Shown here one piece after another: positions 48,601-57,364 of a stretch of 64,000 nucleotides of DNA; position 1 is the stretch's first letter, and each line of letters opens with the position of its first letter. The translations under genes were made by a program, and so were the position numbers. Origin of the DNA: Janthinobacterium sp051380735 (GTDB lineage Bacteria > Pseudomonadota > Gammaproteobacteria > Burkholderiales > Burkholderiaceae_D); the NCBI RefSeq assembly GCF_051380735.1, contig NZ_JBNYXQ010000001.1:1740544-1804543 (forward strand). The letters are read 5' to 3'. The notes beneath the pieces are model-generated. The model saw only the letters and a list, made by a program, of their open reading frames with translations, was not told the origin of the DNA and ran no database searches.

Positions 48601-49851
48601 TTATTTTCCTTCTGGCAAACCCAGCATGTCGGCGCGCGGCCGCTCCCAGCCCGGCACATGGCCTGGACAAGGCTGGCCGCTGAATTGTTCCAGCTGCACC
48701 GTGGTGAAATTGTCCTGCATGTCCGGGTTGAAGCGCACATCGGTGAGGCTGCTCCCGCTCAGTTTGGGCATGCGGCCAAAGCGCAGCCAGGCGTCGGCGT
48801 GGCAATTGGTCGATTGCAGCGCGCGCAGGGCCGCCAGGCTACCGGTGGCTTGCGCCGAGACGGCAATGCCTGGCGCCAGCTTACCACCGCCATCACCGGG
48901 TTCGGCCAGGCCGGCCGGACAGGCTGCCGGCGCCAGGCTGACCGGCAGCAGGCTCATGGTGCCGCGCCGTAGCGTATAGGCGTCCGCCTTGGCATCGGTC
49001 TTGCTGTCGAGCGAAACATAGGTCCAGCACAGCGGGTGGCTGGGGAAAGCCGTCATGGCCACGTCCCACACGCGGGTGCCCGGATCGATGTGCTGCAAGG
49101 CGGCCTCGACCCTGGCGCGGCCCAGCGCGGAGGCCGTGCCCTGCATGCCGATAAAGGTGGCAGACAGCGCAAAGCCCAGCAGCAAAGCACCTTTTCCCCG
49201 CACGCCGGCGCGCCCTTGCACGACTGCCATCATCGCGCCCAGCGCCAGCAGCACGCCCAGCGCCAGCGGCGCCAGGTAATTTTTATAGGCAAAGAAACAC
49301 AGGGCCGCCGCCAGGCCAGCCAGCAGCAAGCCTTTCAGCGCTCTGCTGCGCAGGGACATCATCACGGGCACGCCCAGCAGCACCCAGAACATCGGCTCGA
49401 CGATAAATACCATGTCGCCATACAGCCAGCGGTTGTCGAACGGGTAAAACGGATGCAGGCCGTAAGAATTCAGGAAATCCATGCCCATGTGCAAGCCCAA
49501 GCCCAGCAGCAAGCACAGCGCCAGGCCGATGCGTGCCGGCTGGCTGGTTTTCAGCAGCCGGCGCGCAGCGGGCCATAGCAGCCACAGCAGGGCCAGCACC
49601 AGCAAGGCTTGCGGTATCGCCAGCAGCAGGGTATGGGTATGGCCACGGTGCTGCAGCATGTAGCCGAAGGGGCGGGGCATCAGCCGGGTCAGGAACAGGT
49701 CCAGGTCTGGTGCATTGCTGGCGAACCAAGCGGCAAACAGAAACAGGGCGCGCCGCGTGCGCTGGGGGGCTTCCTGCGGCTCGGGCGGCAAGCTGCGGTG
49801 CAGCAGCTCACCGACGCCCAGGCCGATCACCGAATGTGTAATATTATCCAT
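48601..49851 (-). CDS. Membrane-bound metal-dependent hydrolase family (DUF457/YdjM-like)
   Basis: A 416-aa protein beginning MDNITHSVIGLGVGELLH, with SNAPDLDLF and QHRGHTHTLLL: the conserved His/Asp pattern of the YdjM/DUF457 family. Five or six membrane helices follow. The C-terminal about 150 residues are soluble and contain a CPAGLAEP region rich in small residues. The biochemical role is not established, although a metal-dependent hydrolase is suggested by family annotation. It is read together with the antiporter gene (3-bp gap). Confidence 0.8.
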   Translation of the reverse strand: MDNITHSVIGLGVGELLHRSLPPEPQEAPQRTRRALFLFAAWFASNAPDLDLFLTRLMPRPFGYMLQHRGHTHTLLLAIPQALLVLALLWLLWPAARRLLKTSQPARIGLALCLLLGLGLHMGMDFLNSYGLHPFYPFDNRWLYGDMVFIVEPMFWVLLGVPVMMSLRSRALKGLLLAGLAAALCFFAYKNYLAPLALGVLLALGAMMAVVQGRAGVRGKGALLLGFALSATFIGMQGTASALGRARVEAALQHIDPGTRVWDVAMTAFPSHPLCWTYVSLDSKTDAKADAYTLRRGTMSLLPVSLAPAACPAGLAEPGDGGGKLAPGIAVSAQATGSLAALRALQSTNCHADAWLRFGRMPKLSGSSLTDVRFNPDMQDNFTTVQLEQFSGQPCPGHVPGWERPRADMLGLPEGK

Positions 49852-49895
49852 CGGGCAATTTTACAGTACGGCCGAGCCTGCCTCCATGCTTTTCG

Positions 49896-51545
49896 CTACA
49901 GCGGCGCGAGGTTTTCGTCGCGCATGCCGACCAGCAAGGCGCGCCCGTCCGGCATCACGCGGAACTCGCCGTAGCGTGCCTTGCCGAAATGTTCGCCCTC
50001 GCCTTCCTTGAAAAACCAGGCGTCGCTCACCAGGGTCCAGCGGCCAGCCTTGCGCGTCAGTTGCATCCGGTATTCACCGGGCGCCAGCGGCGTGCCGTCA
50101 TCGACGCGCTTGACGCTGGCCACGCCGCGCTCATCGCGCGTCAGCACCACATGGGGACGTTTGCCGGACTCGTCGAAGCCTGACAGCTCATTAAGGGCAC
50201 TGATGCTCAGGAAATTGAGAGTCATGTAGTCGCCCTGCATCAGCGACCGGGGGTCTACCGGTTCCAGCGCAACCAGTACCGGCGCGCCGTTGGCGATCAG
50301 CTGCTCTTTTTGCCAGATGGCGCCATTGCCTACCACCAGCACCAGCAGCAGCCCCGCCAGCATGCCGAGCTGCGCCTTGCGGCCAGGCTTGCTTGGCTGC
50401 GTGCCGAGATCACCAGTGGCGGGCAAGATGGCGCCGCGCGCTGCCAGCACCGACATCAGGCCCAGCACCAGGCCCGCGGCTGCCAGCACCAGCGCCTTGC
50501 TGGCCAGTGGCCAGGCCAGCAGATAATAGAAACTGCCGATAATCCAGGCCGCTGCCACGCCGGCGGCGACGGCCACGCGCAGGCGGGCGCTGCTGACGCA
50601 AAACGCCAGTATCAGCATTACCGGACCCAGCCCTGGCAGGAACCATGCCAATCCCGTCAGCACCAGTGCCACGCCGGCCGCCGGCAACTGGCGCAGCGAC
50701 GGCCAGCAACGCAGCATCCAGGCGGCCGCCGCCACGGCAAGCAGCACCGACAGGAAAGGCAGCCATTGCGCATACCAGCTGCTGCCATGGCGGTTCAGCG
50801 CATTGGCCATGTCGTCGCCCAGGCCGTCGCCCACGCTGGCGCTGAGCAGGAAAGTTTTGCCCGACCAGCTGGCCAGGCCCAGCAGGATGGCCAGCACCCA
50901 TCCGGTAGAGACCGATTCGATGTAGCCGGCAACTGCGGCGCCCTTGCCGTCATCAAAGGTGCTTTTCTGCAACCAGTGCGCGCCCAGCCACACACCGAGC
51001 GCCAGCAGCCACGCCAGGTAGAGGGTGGCCGCATCGCTGTCGTAGGACCACAGGTACTGGCTGCCGACGCTGCCCACCGCCAGCAAGCCGCAGGCGACCA
51101 GGCCCAGCAGTACACGCAGCCAGTCGCGCGGCAAGATGGCGGCAAACGCCAGGCAGACAGCGCCCAGCGCCACCGCAGCGAGCTGATTGTCCATGTCGCG
51201 GAACAGGGCATAGCCCAGCAGGCCCCCGCCGACCAGCAGGCAGGGCACGCCGATTTGCTCGACAAACAGCGACACGCCGCGTGGACGGATCAGCATGACG
51301 GCCAGGCCCAGCGCCAGAAGCGCCACGACATAAGTACCACCGCCTTTTTCCAGGAAACTGCCCAGCATGAAACCGAGCGCCAGTACCAGCGGCAAGGCCG
51401 CCAGCCAGGCGCCCAGCGCCGTCATCAGCACCACCGGCCAGGGCCGCACATCCTGTACAGGCAGCGCAACATTGGCAGGCAGTACGCCCGCCTGGACGGC
51501 GTCGCGGACCAGGTCGCCCAGTGGCGTGACTTTCACGGTGCTCAT
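49896..51545 (-). CDS. DUF4401/GDYXXLXY-domain membrane protein
   Basis: A 549-aa protein starting at ATG 51545, which overlaps the upstream DUF2157 stop by 4 bp. At least ten hydrophobic segments (for example LVLALGFMLGSFL, GVALVLTGLAWFL) fit DUF4401. The C-terminal 130 residues hold the GDYXXLXY domain with QGDYMTLNF, followed by GVASVKRVDDGTPLAPGEY. In many genomes these domains are separate genes; here they are one. No function is established. It is coupled to the DUF2157 gene. Confidence 0.85.
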   Translation of the reverse strand: MSTVKVTPLGDLVRDAVQAGVLPANVALPVQDVRPWPVVLMTALGAWLAALPLVLALGFMLGSFLEKGGGTYVVALLALGLAVMLIRPRGVSLFVEQIGVPCLLVGGGLLGYALFRDMDNQLAAVALGAVCLAFAAILPRDWLRVLLGLVACGLLAVGSVGSQYLWSYDSDAATLYLAWLLALGVWLGAHWLQKSTFDDGKGAAVAGYIESVSTGWVLAILLGLASWSGKTFLLSASVGDGLGDDMANALNRHGSSWYAQWLPFLSVLLAVAAAAWMLRCWPSLRQLPAAGVALVLTGLAWFLPGLGPVMLILAFCVSSARLRVAVAAGVAAAWIIGSFYYLLAWPLASKALVLAAAGLVLGLMSVLAARGAILPATGDLGTQPSKPGRKAQLGMLAGLLLVLVVGNGAIWQKEQLIANGAPVLVALEPVDPRSLMQGDYMTLNFLSISALNELSGFDESGKRPHVVLTRDERGVASVKRVDDGTPLAPGEYRMQLTRKAGRWTLVSDAWFFKEGEGEHFGKARYGEFRVMPDGRALLVGMRDENLAPL

Positions 51546-52504
51546 GGCGCCTCCCGGCGCGAACGCCACAAAATACCCTGCACCGTCAGGGCCAGCAGCG
51601 CGGCCGCCACCAGGCCTATCATCAGCAGGATGCCGATCTCGTTGCCCTTCATGTCGTCGACCATGCGCGACACCATGCCGGAAATAAGCAGGGTATTGAT
51701 GCCCAGCGCCACGGCACTGAGGCCAAACACATCAAAAAACTGCGGCAGCAGCAACAGCGCTGCCGCCACCAGCAGCAGGGCCAGGCCGGCCCAGTAAGGC
51801 GAGGCTATGGTGCTGTTGAACAACGCCGCCATGCCCGAACCGGTGACCATGATCACGGTCAGCAGCAGGCCCAGGCGCAGCGGCCACGCTTTTGCACCCG
51901 TCCAGCGCGCCAGCAGCGGCGAGACGAAGGCACAGGCCAGCAGCAGCGCCAGCCAGCCGGTGAAATAAATGCCCAGGTCTCCGGGTTCAATGCGCCAGCT
52001 GCGCTGCGCATGGGCCTGTATCCACAAGGTGACGCCGGTGGCCAGCACCAGCATCCACGGCGTCCACAGCACATCGCTGCGCGCCACCAGGCACAGCGGC
52101 AGCGCCAGCGCGGCCCAGACGGCAAACAACTGCCACGGGTCCGCGCCGGTCTGGTAGGTCTGGCCAAAATAGGCGAACAGGCCGCCGATGGCCAGCATGG
52201 CAATCAGCAGCAGCGGCGCGCGTGCGGCCGGCGCCACAAAAGCACCCAGGCAGGAGGCAATGAAAATCCCCTGGATCAGGGCGAAGCGGCCAGTGCGGCC
52301 AAAATCTGCCCAGTTGGCGGCGATCCAGAAGATCAGTCCCAGGCCCAGCAAGGCAGCGCCCAGTACGGCCACGCCACGCGGCAGCCACCAGGACAGTCCT
52401 TTGGGCTCGTGCCCGAAGCCGGCCAGTTCCTGCAGTTGCCGGGTTTGCGCGGCATCGAGCTGATTGGCCGAGGCGAGTTGATACACGGCGAGGCGTAGAT
52501 CCAT
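51542..52504 (-). CDS. DUF2157 membrane protein
   Basis: A 320-aa protein. The soluble N-terminus (MDLRLAVYQLASANQL, LQELAGF) is followed by eight or nine membrane helices starting VAVLGAALLGLGLIFWIAANW, the signature of DUF2157. It is co-transcribed and overlapping with the DUF4401/GDYXXLXY gene, the usual pair in proteobacteria. The molecular role is unknown. Confidence 0.88.
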   Translation of the reverse strand: MDLRLAVYQLASANQLDAAQTRQLQELAGFGHEPKGLSWWLPRGVAVLGAALLGLGLIFWIAANWADFGRTGRFALIQGIFIASCLGAFVAPAARAPLLLIAMLAIGGLFAYFGQTYQTGADPWQLFAVWAALALPLCLVARSDVLWTPWMLVLATGVTLWIQAHAQRSWRIEPGDLGIYFTGWLALLLACAFVSPLLARWTGAKAWPLRLGLLLTVIMVTGSGMAALFNSTIASPYWAGLALLLVAAALLLLPQFFDVFGLSAVALGINTLLISGMVSRMVDDMKGNEIGILLMIGLVAAALLALTVQGILWRSRREAP

Positions 52505-52538
52505 CGTCTGCTTTCGAAGTAAAAAGAAGGATTGCTGG

Positions 52539-52829
52539 TCAGCGCTCGACTACCACGCCGCGCCAGAAGGCGACATGGCCGGCGATCTGCCGGGCTTCCG
52601 CCTTGGGTTCGGGGTAATACCAGGCCGCGTTCTCGTTCACCTTGCCATCGACGACCAGGTCGTAATAGCTGGCGATGCCCTTCCAGGGGCAAGTCGTCTG
52701 GTGGCCGCTGGCACGCAGGTAATCCTGGCTGACGGCAGACAGAGGGAAATACACATTGTTTTCAACGATCTGTACCTGATCGCTGCTCGCTTGCGCAATA
52801 ACGGCGCCATTCCAGCTTGCTGTAGGCAT
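52539..52829 (-). CDS. DUF427 protein
   Basis: A 96-aa single-domain protein: MPTASWNGAVIAQ, then VENNVYFPLSAV, HQTTCPWKGIASYYDL and ENAAWYYPEPKAEA, the DUF427 pattern. It is soluble and beta-rich. Members occur as small stress-associated proteins, but no reaction is known. Its start is separated by 77 bp from the stop of the DsbA-like gene, so shared transcription is plausible. Confidence 0.9.
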   Translation of the reverse strand: MPTASWNGAVIAQASSDQVQIVENNVYFPLSAVSQDYLRASGHQTTCPWKGIASYYDLVVDGKVNENAAWYYPEPKAEARQIAGHVAFWRGVVVER

Positions 52830-52906
52830 TCGGCTATCCTCCGGTGAAATGGAAGTGTAGCCTGAATATCAAGGAACGGCGCGCGCCATTGGTGCACTGG
52901 TGCAAC

Positions 52907-53557
52907 TTACTCTTGCGTGATGATCTGGCGCAAGGCCTGTTCGAACACTTCCGGTGGCTGGCCACCGGAGATCAGGTGGCGTTCGTTGATGATAATGGCA
53001 GGCACCGAGCTGATGCCGTTTTGCTGGTAGAACTTTTCACGCGCACGCACCTCGTCGGCATACTTGCCGGTCGTCAGTATCTCCAGTGCCGTGTCCGGAT
53101 CGAGGCCTGCATCGTCGGCGGCCTTGACCAGCACCTCGTGCGAGGATGGGTCCTGGCCCTGCGTGAAATAGGCGTCGAACAGGGCCATTTTCAATTCGCG
53201 CTGGCGCCCGGCCAGTTCGGCCCAGTGCAGCAGACGGTGCGCGTCAAAGGTGTTGTAGATGCGGCCGCGCTTGTCCATCGAAAAGGTAAAGCCGAGCGAC
53301 TCGCCACGCGCGCGTATCGCTTCGCGCGATTGCGCCATCTGTTCCGGCGTGGAACCATATTTTTCGGCGATATGTTCGCCGATGTCCTGGCCTTCGGGGC
53401 CCATGTTGACGTTCAGTTCGAACGGCTGAAAATGGATTTCGGCAGCCACCGTGTCTTGCAGGGTGGACAGCGCCTGCTCCAGGGATTTGAGGCCGATCAC
53501 GCACCAGGGGCAGGAGACATCGGAGACGAAGTCGATACGGATGGGGGTAACGGACAT
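52907..53557 (-). CDS. DsbA-family oxidoreductase (FrnE-like)
   Basis: A 216-aa thioredoxin-fold protein with DFVSDVSCPWCVIGLKSLEQ (active site CPWC, about 16-19) and VPAIIINERHLISGGQPPE around the cis-Pro. There is no signal peptide, so it acts in the cytoplasm, as FrnE/2-hydroxychromene-2-carboxylate isomerase-type members do. It is a probable thiol-disulfide oxidoreductase. Substrate unknown. Confidence 0.92.
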   Translation of the reverse strand: MSVTPIRIDFVSDVSCPWCVIGLKSLEQALSTLQDTVAAEIHFQPFELNVNMGPEGQDIGEHIAEKYGSTPEQMAQSREAIRARGESLGFTFSMDKRGRIYNTFDAHRLLHWAELAGRQRELKMALFDAYFTQGQDPSSHEVLVKAADDAGLDPDTALEILTTGKYADEVRAREKFYQQNGISSVPAIIINERHLISGGQPPEVFEQALRQIITQE

Positions 53558-53605
53558 GGTGAACCCTTTGCAAGTGAGTGGTAAGTCAGTGGAAGTCCCC
53601 TGATT

Positions 53606-54253
53606 TTACTTTTTCTTGCTGCCCGCCGCTTTTGCCGCGTCTTTTTTCGCGCCTATCCGGCTTTCCTTGCCCGCAAGCAAGTTGGCGATGTTCTGGCTGT
53701 GGCGGTAGGCCAACAACACGCTCATGATCACCACCGAGAGCAAAATCGCATCGACGCCAAACAGCAGGCCGTAGTAGAACGGCGCGAACAGGGCCGCCAC
53801 CAGCGCCGCCAGCGAGGAGTAGCGAAAGGCAAAGGCGATAATCAGCCAGGTGGCCAATGTCGCCAGGCCCAGCCAGGGATTAATGCCCAGCAGCACGCCC
53901 AGCGCCGTGGCGACGCCCTTGCCGCCGATAAAGCGGAAGAATACAGGCCACAGATGGCCTAAAAATACCGCGATGGCGACCAGCGCCACGGCGGTGTCGC
54001 CCACGCCCAGGTCAGCCGCAAACCGGTCGGCCAGGAACACCGCCAGCCAGCCCTTGGCGCCGTCACCCAGCAAGGTCATGATGGCGGCGCCCTTGTTGCC
54101 ACTGCGCAGCACGTTGGTGGCGCCCGGATTCTTCGAGCCATAGGTACGCGGATCGGCAATGCCATACACCTTGCTCATCACCACGGCGAACGAGATCGAG
54201 CCGAGCAAGTAAGCGGCCACTGTCATCGCCAAGGTTGTGATTACTGGATTCAT
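53606..54253 (-). CDS. plsY: Glycerol-3-phosphate acyltransferase PlsY
   Basis: A 215-aa inner-membrane protein with five or six helices. YGSKNPGATNVLRSG (about 37-52) is the conserved PlsY motif, followed by GGKGVATALGVLLG in the phosphate-binding loop. It uses acyl phosphate to make 1-acyl-glycerol-3-phosphate, the first step of phospholipid synthesis. A Lys/Ala-rich tail (AKAAGSKKK) follows. It is adjacent to ybaK. Confidence 0.96.
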   Translation of the reverse strand: MNPVITTLAMTVAAYLLGSISFAVVMSKVYGIADPRTYGSKNPGATNVLRSGNKGAAIMTLLGDGAKGWLAVFLADRFAADLGVGDTAVALVAIAVFLGHLWPVFFRFIGGKGVATALGVLLGINPWLGLATLATWLIIAFAFRYSSLAALVAALFAPFYYGLLFGVDAILLSVVIMSVLLAYRHSQNIANLLAGKESRIGAKKDAAKAAGSKKK

Positions 54254-54350
54254 TTCTTCCCTTTGTTATGTGATTGCTACCGGCCTCCAGGCTGGCGCAG
54301 CAGAATATACACGAGCGCCTGGAGCATGCACAGGGCGCTCGTGGATTTCC

Positions 54351-54842
54351 TTAATCGTGCAAGGCGCAATGCACCGCCTTGGCCTTGAGTACGTCGAGCA
54401 GCACCTGTGGCGCCAGCGCGACGAGAAAACCGCGCCGCCCGCCATTGATATAGATGCGCGGCAAGGCCAGGATGCTTTCTTCCACGTAGACGGGCATGGC
54501 TTTTTTGGTGCCGAACGGCGAAGTGCCGCCTATCATGTAGCCGGAATGGCGCTGCGCCACTTCGGGCTTGCAAGGCTCTACCGACTTGCAGCCGATGGCG
54601 CGCGCCAGGTTCTTGGTCGATACCTTGCAGTCGCCATGCATCAGCACGATCAGCGGCTTGGCCGCCTCGTCCTGCATCACCAGGGTCTTGATCACCTCGT
54701 GTTCTGGCACGCCAAGTTCGCGCGCCGAGACGCTGGTGCCGCCGTGTTCTTCATACGGATACGGACATTCGTCAAAGGCGACCTGGTGCTTGCGCAGCAG
54801 CTGCGTCGCCTGGGTTTCTGAAATATGCTCTTTTTTAGCCAT
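54351..54842 (-). CDS. ybaK: Cys-tRNA(Pro)/Cys-tRNA(Cys) deacylase YbaK
   Basis: A 163-aa protein starting at ATG 54842 (MAKKEHISETQ), chosen over an upstream ATG at 54860. YbaK motifs include TLVMQDEAAKPLIVLMHGD, IGGTSPFGTKKAMPVYVE and YINGGRRGFLVAL, with the catalytic Lys region DCKVSTKNLAR. It hydrolyses misacylated Cys-tRNA(Pro) in trans. It is divergent from the endonuclease/phosphatase-type gene at 54880. Confidence 0.94.
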   Translation of the reverse strand: MAKKEHISETQATQLLRKHQVAFDECPYPYEEHGGTSVSARELGVPEHEVIKTLVMQDEAAKPLIVLMHGDCKVSTKNLARAIGCKSVEPCKPEVAQRHSGYMIGGTSPFGTKKAMPVYVEESILALPRIYINGGRRGFLVALAPQVLLDVLKAKAVHCALHD

Positions 54843-54879
54843 GCGTGATACGCTGATCATTCAGTGAGGAGTGCTAATT

Positions 54880-55872
54880 ATGCAGCAAGAAATACGCTTT
54901 GCCACCTTCAATGTCTGCAATCTTGCTCCGCCGGGCGCCAGGCTGTATGACAACCTGGCCCCGTTAAGCCTTGAAGAATACGACGCCAAGGCGGAATGGA
55001 CGGCGCGCCAGATCGATCTGCTGGACGCCGACGTGATCGGTTTCCAGGAAGTGTTCTCGCAGGCCGCCCTGCGCGACGTGCTCTCGCGCACGCGCCACTA
55101 CCGCGACGCCGTGCAAGCCGGCTACGACTCGCCGGACGGCCCGCAACGCCTGCTGCCGACCGTGGCGCTGGTATCGCGCCTGCCGCTGGCCGGCCCCAGC
55201 GTGGCGTATGCCGACTTTCCCGCCGGCGTGGCGATGCCGGCCGAAGGCCACCCGGAAGACGCCACCCTGTCGCGCTTTGCCCGCCCGCCGCTGCATGCGC
55301 AGGTGATCTTGCCATGCGGGCAGATCACCGACGTGCTGGTGGTGCATCTGAAGTCGCGCCGGCCCGACTACCGCCATGGCGAGGGCGCCGATGCGCGCAG
55401 CTATGCGCTGGCCAATTTGCGCTCGCTGCAGCGGCGCGGCGCCGAAGCGGTGGCGCTGCGCGTGCTGGTCAGCGACCTGGGCACCAGCGGCCGGCCCTGT
55501 ATCGTGCTGGGCGACTTCAACGATATCGCCAGCGCCGTCACCACCTCCATCGTGATGGGCGCCGGCGCACCGTGCGAGCCGGGCGCCGACCTGCCGGAAA
55601 TGCGCGAGCGCCTGTACGACTGCAACGCCATCCAGCTGCGCCAGGACTATCTGCGCCATGTGGGCTATACCAATGTACATGACAGCATGTACATGACGAT
55701 CGACCATATCCTCGTCTCCGAACACTTCCACCCCGCCTCGCCACGCGCCATCGGCGCCGTGCAGGACGTGCTGTATGTGAACGACCACTTGCTGCAGGCG
55801 CTGCCGCAGGCGTCGGACCATGGGCAGGTGGTGGCGCGCATCAAGCTGCTGAACATCGTCAATGATGCATGA
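54880..55872 (+). CDS. Endonuclease/exonuclease/phosphatase-fold protein
   Basis: A 330-aa protein starting at ATG 54880 (GAGGAG SD at 9 nt). It has the EEP-superfamily motifs FATFNVCNL (metal-binding Asn), DVIGFQEVF (Glu), VVHLKSRRPD, ILGDFND-like VLGDFNDI (Asp/Asn) and SDHGQVVARI (Asp-His dyad) near the C-terminus. It has no signal peptide. The substrate could be DNA, RNA, a phosphoinositide-type molecule or a lipid, and cannot be decided. It converges with tssK and overlaps it by 14 bp. Confidence 0.88.
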   Translation: MQQEIRFATFNVCNLAPPGARLYDNLAPLSLEEYDAKAEWTARQIDLLDADVIGFQEVFSQAALRDVLSRTRHYRDAVQAGYDSPDGPQRLLPTVALVSRLPLAGPSVAYADFPAGVAMPAEGHPEDATLSRFARPPLHAQVILPCGQITDVLVVHLKSRRPDYRHGEGADARSYALANLRSLQRRGAEAVALRVLVSDLGTSGRPCIVLGDFNDIASAVTTSIVMGAGAPCEPGADLPEMRERLYDCNAIQLRQDYLRHVGYTNVHDSMYMTIDHILVSEHFHPASPRAIGAVQDVLYVNDHLLQALPQASDHGQVVARIKLLNIVNDA

Positions 55873-57214
55873 TGGCGAATAGTTCAAGGCGCAGGTCGGT
55901 GAAGGTGCTGGGCGCATAGATGGCGATCGCCTGCGACTTCATCATGGCTTCGTACAGTTCGCCACGGCTGTCAATCGAGAAATAATAGGCGTTCGGACGA
56001 ACCGGCACCTCCATCGGTACCTGCGCCATGTGCACCAGTTGCAATCCGGGCAAGGCGCTGCGGATCAAGGCCTCGATATCATGCGGCGAGGCGATCTTCA
56101 ACTGGCGCGGCACTTCCGCGACCAGGTTGAGCGCGGGCATATGGGCGGAAACGGCCAGGTAAAGGCCCGCCTTGCGTTCCGTCAGCGTGGCGGCGATTTT
56201 GCCCTGGTAGTACGGACCACGTTCCTTGTCGAAGTCCAGGGGAATGACGACGTAGCGTGACGACACCACTGTATCGAGCAACTCACCGATAATGGTGTTC
56301 AAGGCGTCGAAGCCGGGCGCCGGATGCTCATGGTGGTAGACAGGCAGCTGCGCTACCGCATATTGCCGTGAAAAAGCCATCAGCTCGCCAGCGAGCGCCG
56401 TCATTTTCTCGAACAGCTGCTGCGGATGGCAGTGGCCTGACCTGGCGCAGTGCGCCAGCGAGGCATGCGCGGCGCTGACGGTGCCGAGCATCCAGAACGA
56501 GGTCACGTCGCCGCTGTGCGCCTCGATGGCGTTTCCCCGTGGCTGGCGTTGCAAACGATACAGCGCCTCGGCTTTCGCGCTCAGCTTGCCGAGCAGGCTG
56601 CGCAACATGTCGCGCATGGCAGGATCAACCTCGACCGACAGGCTGGGCGCCATGAAGGTCGGGTCGATTTCAAACCGGCCGTCGTCCTTGCGGCGCAGCT
56701 TGACGACCGGGATGCAGTCATGGGCATCGCGCACATCGAGATGCGACAGCAGCCGCAGTTTTTTCCGCAGGTAGGAAACGTTGCTGCTCAGCGCATCGGT
56801 GTAGAGGTCCTGCGTTTGCGCGTCGAAGGGCACGTAGCGGCTGGTATCACAGCTCACTGCATCAGTGGCCAGATTGCCACCGTGTGCCTTGAACGCGGGC
56901 AGCGCCGCATAAAACACAAAGCTGTGCTCGTCCGCAGGCAACTGGCCCAGGTCGACCGCCAGCGGCAGTTCATCGGCCAGCGGCGCCTGACAGACTTCCC
57001 CGTCCCTGAAAATCAGCGTCAGCGCCTGCGCCTGCAAGGTGTTGCTGGTCACGCAATCGAGATCCCAGCGGGCGAACTGCACGCCCCAGGCGCAGGGATT
57101 GATGGCGGCGGCGATATGGCGCAAATGCGCCTCGTGATACAGGTCCAGTTGCTGGAAATGCTGTGCATCGAGCGTCAGACCTTCAGCCCACAAGACTTTC
57201 AAGGCAATGCTCAT
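55859..57214 (-). CDS. tssK: Type VI secretion baseplate subunit TssK
   Basis: A 451-aa protein starting at ATG 57214 (GGAG SD at 7 nt); the longer open frame upstream is antisense to tssF. The N-terminus VLWAEGLTLDAQHFQQLD, the repeated all-beta shell domain and the C-terminal receptor domain VPVRPNAYYFSIDSRG are characteristic of TssK, the trimeric adaptor that connects the T6SS baseplate to the membrane complex. It is divergent from tssF; the 150-bp intergenic region should hold promoters for both. Confidence 0.9.
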   Translation of the reverse strand: MSIALKVLWAEGLTLDAQHFQQLDLYHEAHLRHIAAAINPCAWGVQFARWDLDCVTSNTLQAQALTLIFRDGEVCQAPLADELPLAVDLGQLPADEHSFVFYAALPAFKAHGGNLATDAVSCDTSRYVPFDAQTQDLYTDALSSNVSYLRKKLRLLSHLDVRDAHDCIPVVKLRRKDDGRFEIDPTFMAPSLSVEVDPAMRDMLRSLLGKLSAKAEALYRLQRQPRGNAIEAHSGDVTSFWMLGTVSAAHASLAHCARSGHCHPQQLFEKMTALAGELMAFSRQYAVAQLPVYHHEHPAPGFDALNTIIGELLDTVVSSRYVVIPLDFDKERGPYYQGKIAATLTERKAGLYLAVSAHMPALNLVAEVPRQLKIASPHDIEALIRSALPGLQLVHMAQVPMEVPVRPNAYYFSIDSRGELYEAMMKSQAIAIYAPSTFTDLRLELFAIMHH

Positions 57215-57276
57215 GTTTTCTCCATAAAAATACATTGATGGTCGAGGGAGTGTGACGCTGCGCCCGGCCACTAATG

Positions 57277-57308
57277 TTGCGTAATCGCAATATATTTGCC
57301 ATTGCAAG
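57277..57308. promoter_or_regulatory. Two TTGC...GCAA dyads in the divergent tssK-tssF region
   Basis: TTGCGTAATCGCAA (57277-57290) and TTGCCATTGCAA (57297-57308) are two dyads with the same half-sites, 57 bp before the tssF start at 57365 and beyond the tssK start at 57214. They are candidate operator sites for co-regulation of the divergent T6SS units. Confidence 0.4.
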
Positions 57309-57364
57309 GCCGATACTGGCTCATCTGCGCACGGCGGTTGTCCGTGGCGCGCAAGGAGAGGCCG